In this document: in pieces, positions 63,526 to 64,000 of the stretch
Position numbering within the stretch: the stretch's first letter is position 1
How the letters are laid out: every line of letters starts with the position of its first letter
DNA from: Peribacillus deserti
Lineage (GTDB): Bacteria > Bacillota > Bacilli > Bacillales > DSM-1321
Assembly: GCF_002863585.1 (NCBI RefSeq)
Contig: NZ_PGUY01000013.1
Coordinates: 1 to 64,000, forward strand
Length of the DNA: 64,000 bases
Reading direction: 5' to 3'
Notes under the pieces: generated by a model
Seen by the model: only the letters and a program-made list of their open reading frames with translations
Databases searched by the model: none
What the model was told of the DNA's origin: nothing
Made by a program: the position numbers and the translations under genes

Positions 63526-64000
63526 GTAGTTATTACAGGCCTTGCCAGGAAAAGTAAAATATTTCCCAACATCCTAAACACCTATTATAATATTTTACCG
63601 CTTACAGGGCAATGGAGGAAGTTAGGTAAGCTGTTAATGTTTAATAAAGCTGGAATATTCCATGAAACGACACGTTTCGTAACTTTAATTATGCAAGATT
63701 GTAAAGAGATTTTAATATTACTAAAGACATAGCATGATATAATGAAAAATATTCTAATAGATAATTTTTATTATTTTGCAATACATAAGTTTCATTTTGC
63801 TTTTCTTGAAAATGGCGGAGAATCAGGGTTTGCCGCGAATAAGGTGAAAAAAGGGATAGTTAAAAAGGTATACAAAAGAAATTATCATAAGAAAATGGTT
63901 CTATTCATTTTCCGATGTGTCTTTAGGTCCTTTTCACTCTTTTACCCAGAGCAATATTTTCCCAACCTCAAAGTTCGCTGAATTCTGAAAATTTCTGTTA
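63526..64000. other. Right-end non-coding region
   Basis: No convincing gene is seen up to the window edge. GAAACG-ACA-CGTTTC (63663-63677) is a small perfect hairpin, and GGAATATTCC lies at 63653-63662. The 79-codon frame from 63742 has no ribosome binding site and an aromatic-rich, unconvincing composition. Confidence 0.45.

Noticed and set aside
63742-63981. 79-codon rightward ORF near the right edge
   Set aside because: No ribosome binding site, aromatic-rich unnatural composition and no family match.

Overview
The window is a contiguous piece of a low-G+C Gram-positive chromosome, almost certainly a Bacillaceae member (Bacillus in the broad sense). The evidence is the strong AGGAGG-type ribosome binding sites, frequent TTG/GTG starts, and relatives of YndJ, YtkD, YhgE, IolT, SlaP/SecA2, TagA/B/D/O, YvyE and IDEAL-domain proteins. 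I cannot name the species. I see no rRNA, tRNA, intact insertion sequence, prophage or CRISPR array.

Region by region: (1) 1-14.7 kb is accessory and more A/T-rich: small membrane and hypothetical proteins, a GTP cyclohydrolase I next to an SDR oxidoreductase, a YtkD-like Nudix enzyme, a broken Imm53-type immunity gene, YndJ, a PP2C-like phosphatase, an ankyrin protein, an ADP-ribosylglycohydrolase and a large multidomain protein with a uracil-DNA-glycosylase-like N-terminus followed by a small basic protein. It also carries several decayed coding remnants. (2) 14.8-36.7 kb is mainly cell-envelope and secretion: a lipoprotein trypsin-like protease, two paralogous ECF sigma/membrane-protein operons (16.1 and 33.4 kb), a subtilisin-like protease, YhgE, an IolT-like transporter, SecA2 with SlaP, a frameshifted nitrilase-family gene and a class A penicillin-binding protein. 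(3) 37-48.1 kb is wall metabolism: a LysM-NlpC/P60 endopeptidase with a WalR box, a glucosaminidase with seven PA14 domains, and wall teichoic acid genes (tagD, tagB, a second CDP-glycerol transferase, tagA, tagO). (4) 48.8-61.0 kb is a galactose/arabinan-type sugar locus: galT-galK-galE, a GH43 lipoprotein, a sugar ABC importer without its ATPase, a GH2 enzyme and a ROK repressor. Four promoters here share an A/T-only box about 10-15 nt downstream of the -10 element, which suggests one ROK-controlled regulon; the importer promoter also has a CcpA cre site. (5) 61.3-64 kb has a small unknown protein, an LCP-family wall-polymer ligase and YvyE.

The most unusual non-coding signal is a set of intergenic arrays of a short degenerate motif repeated every 20-21 bp (two helical turns) at 19.97, 22.77, 33.10 and 59.60 kb, with a weaker one at 48.40 kb. 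Within an array the spacing is nearly exact. The 5' half of the motif differs between loci and the 3' half (CA-A/T-AA-like) is shared. Two other repeats are dispersed through the window: a short palindrome built on GGGGACAGTCCCC (at least seven copies) and a roughly 134-bp structured repeat (two copies).
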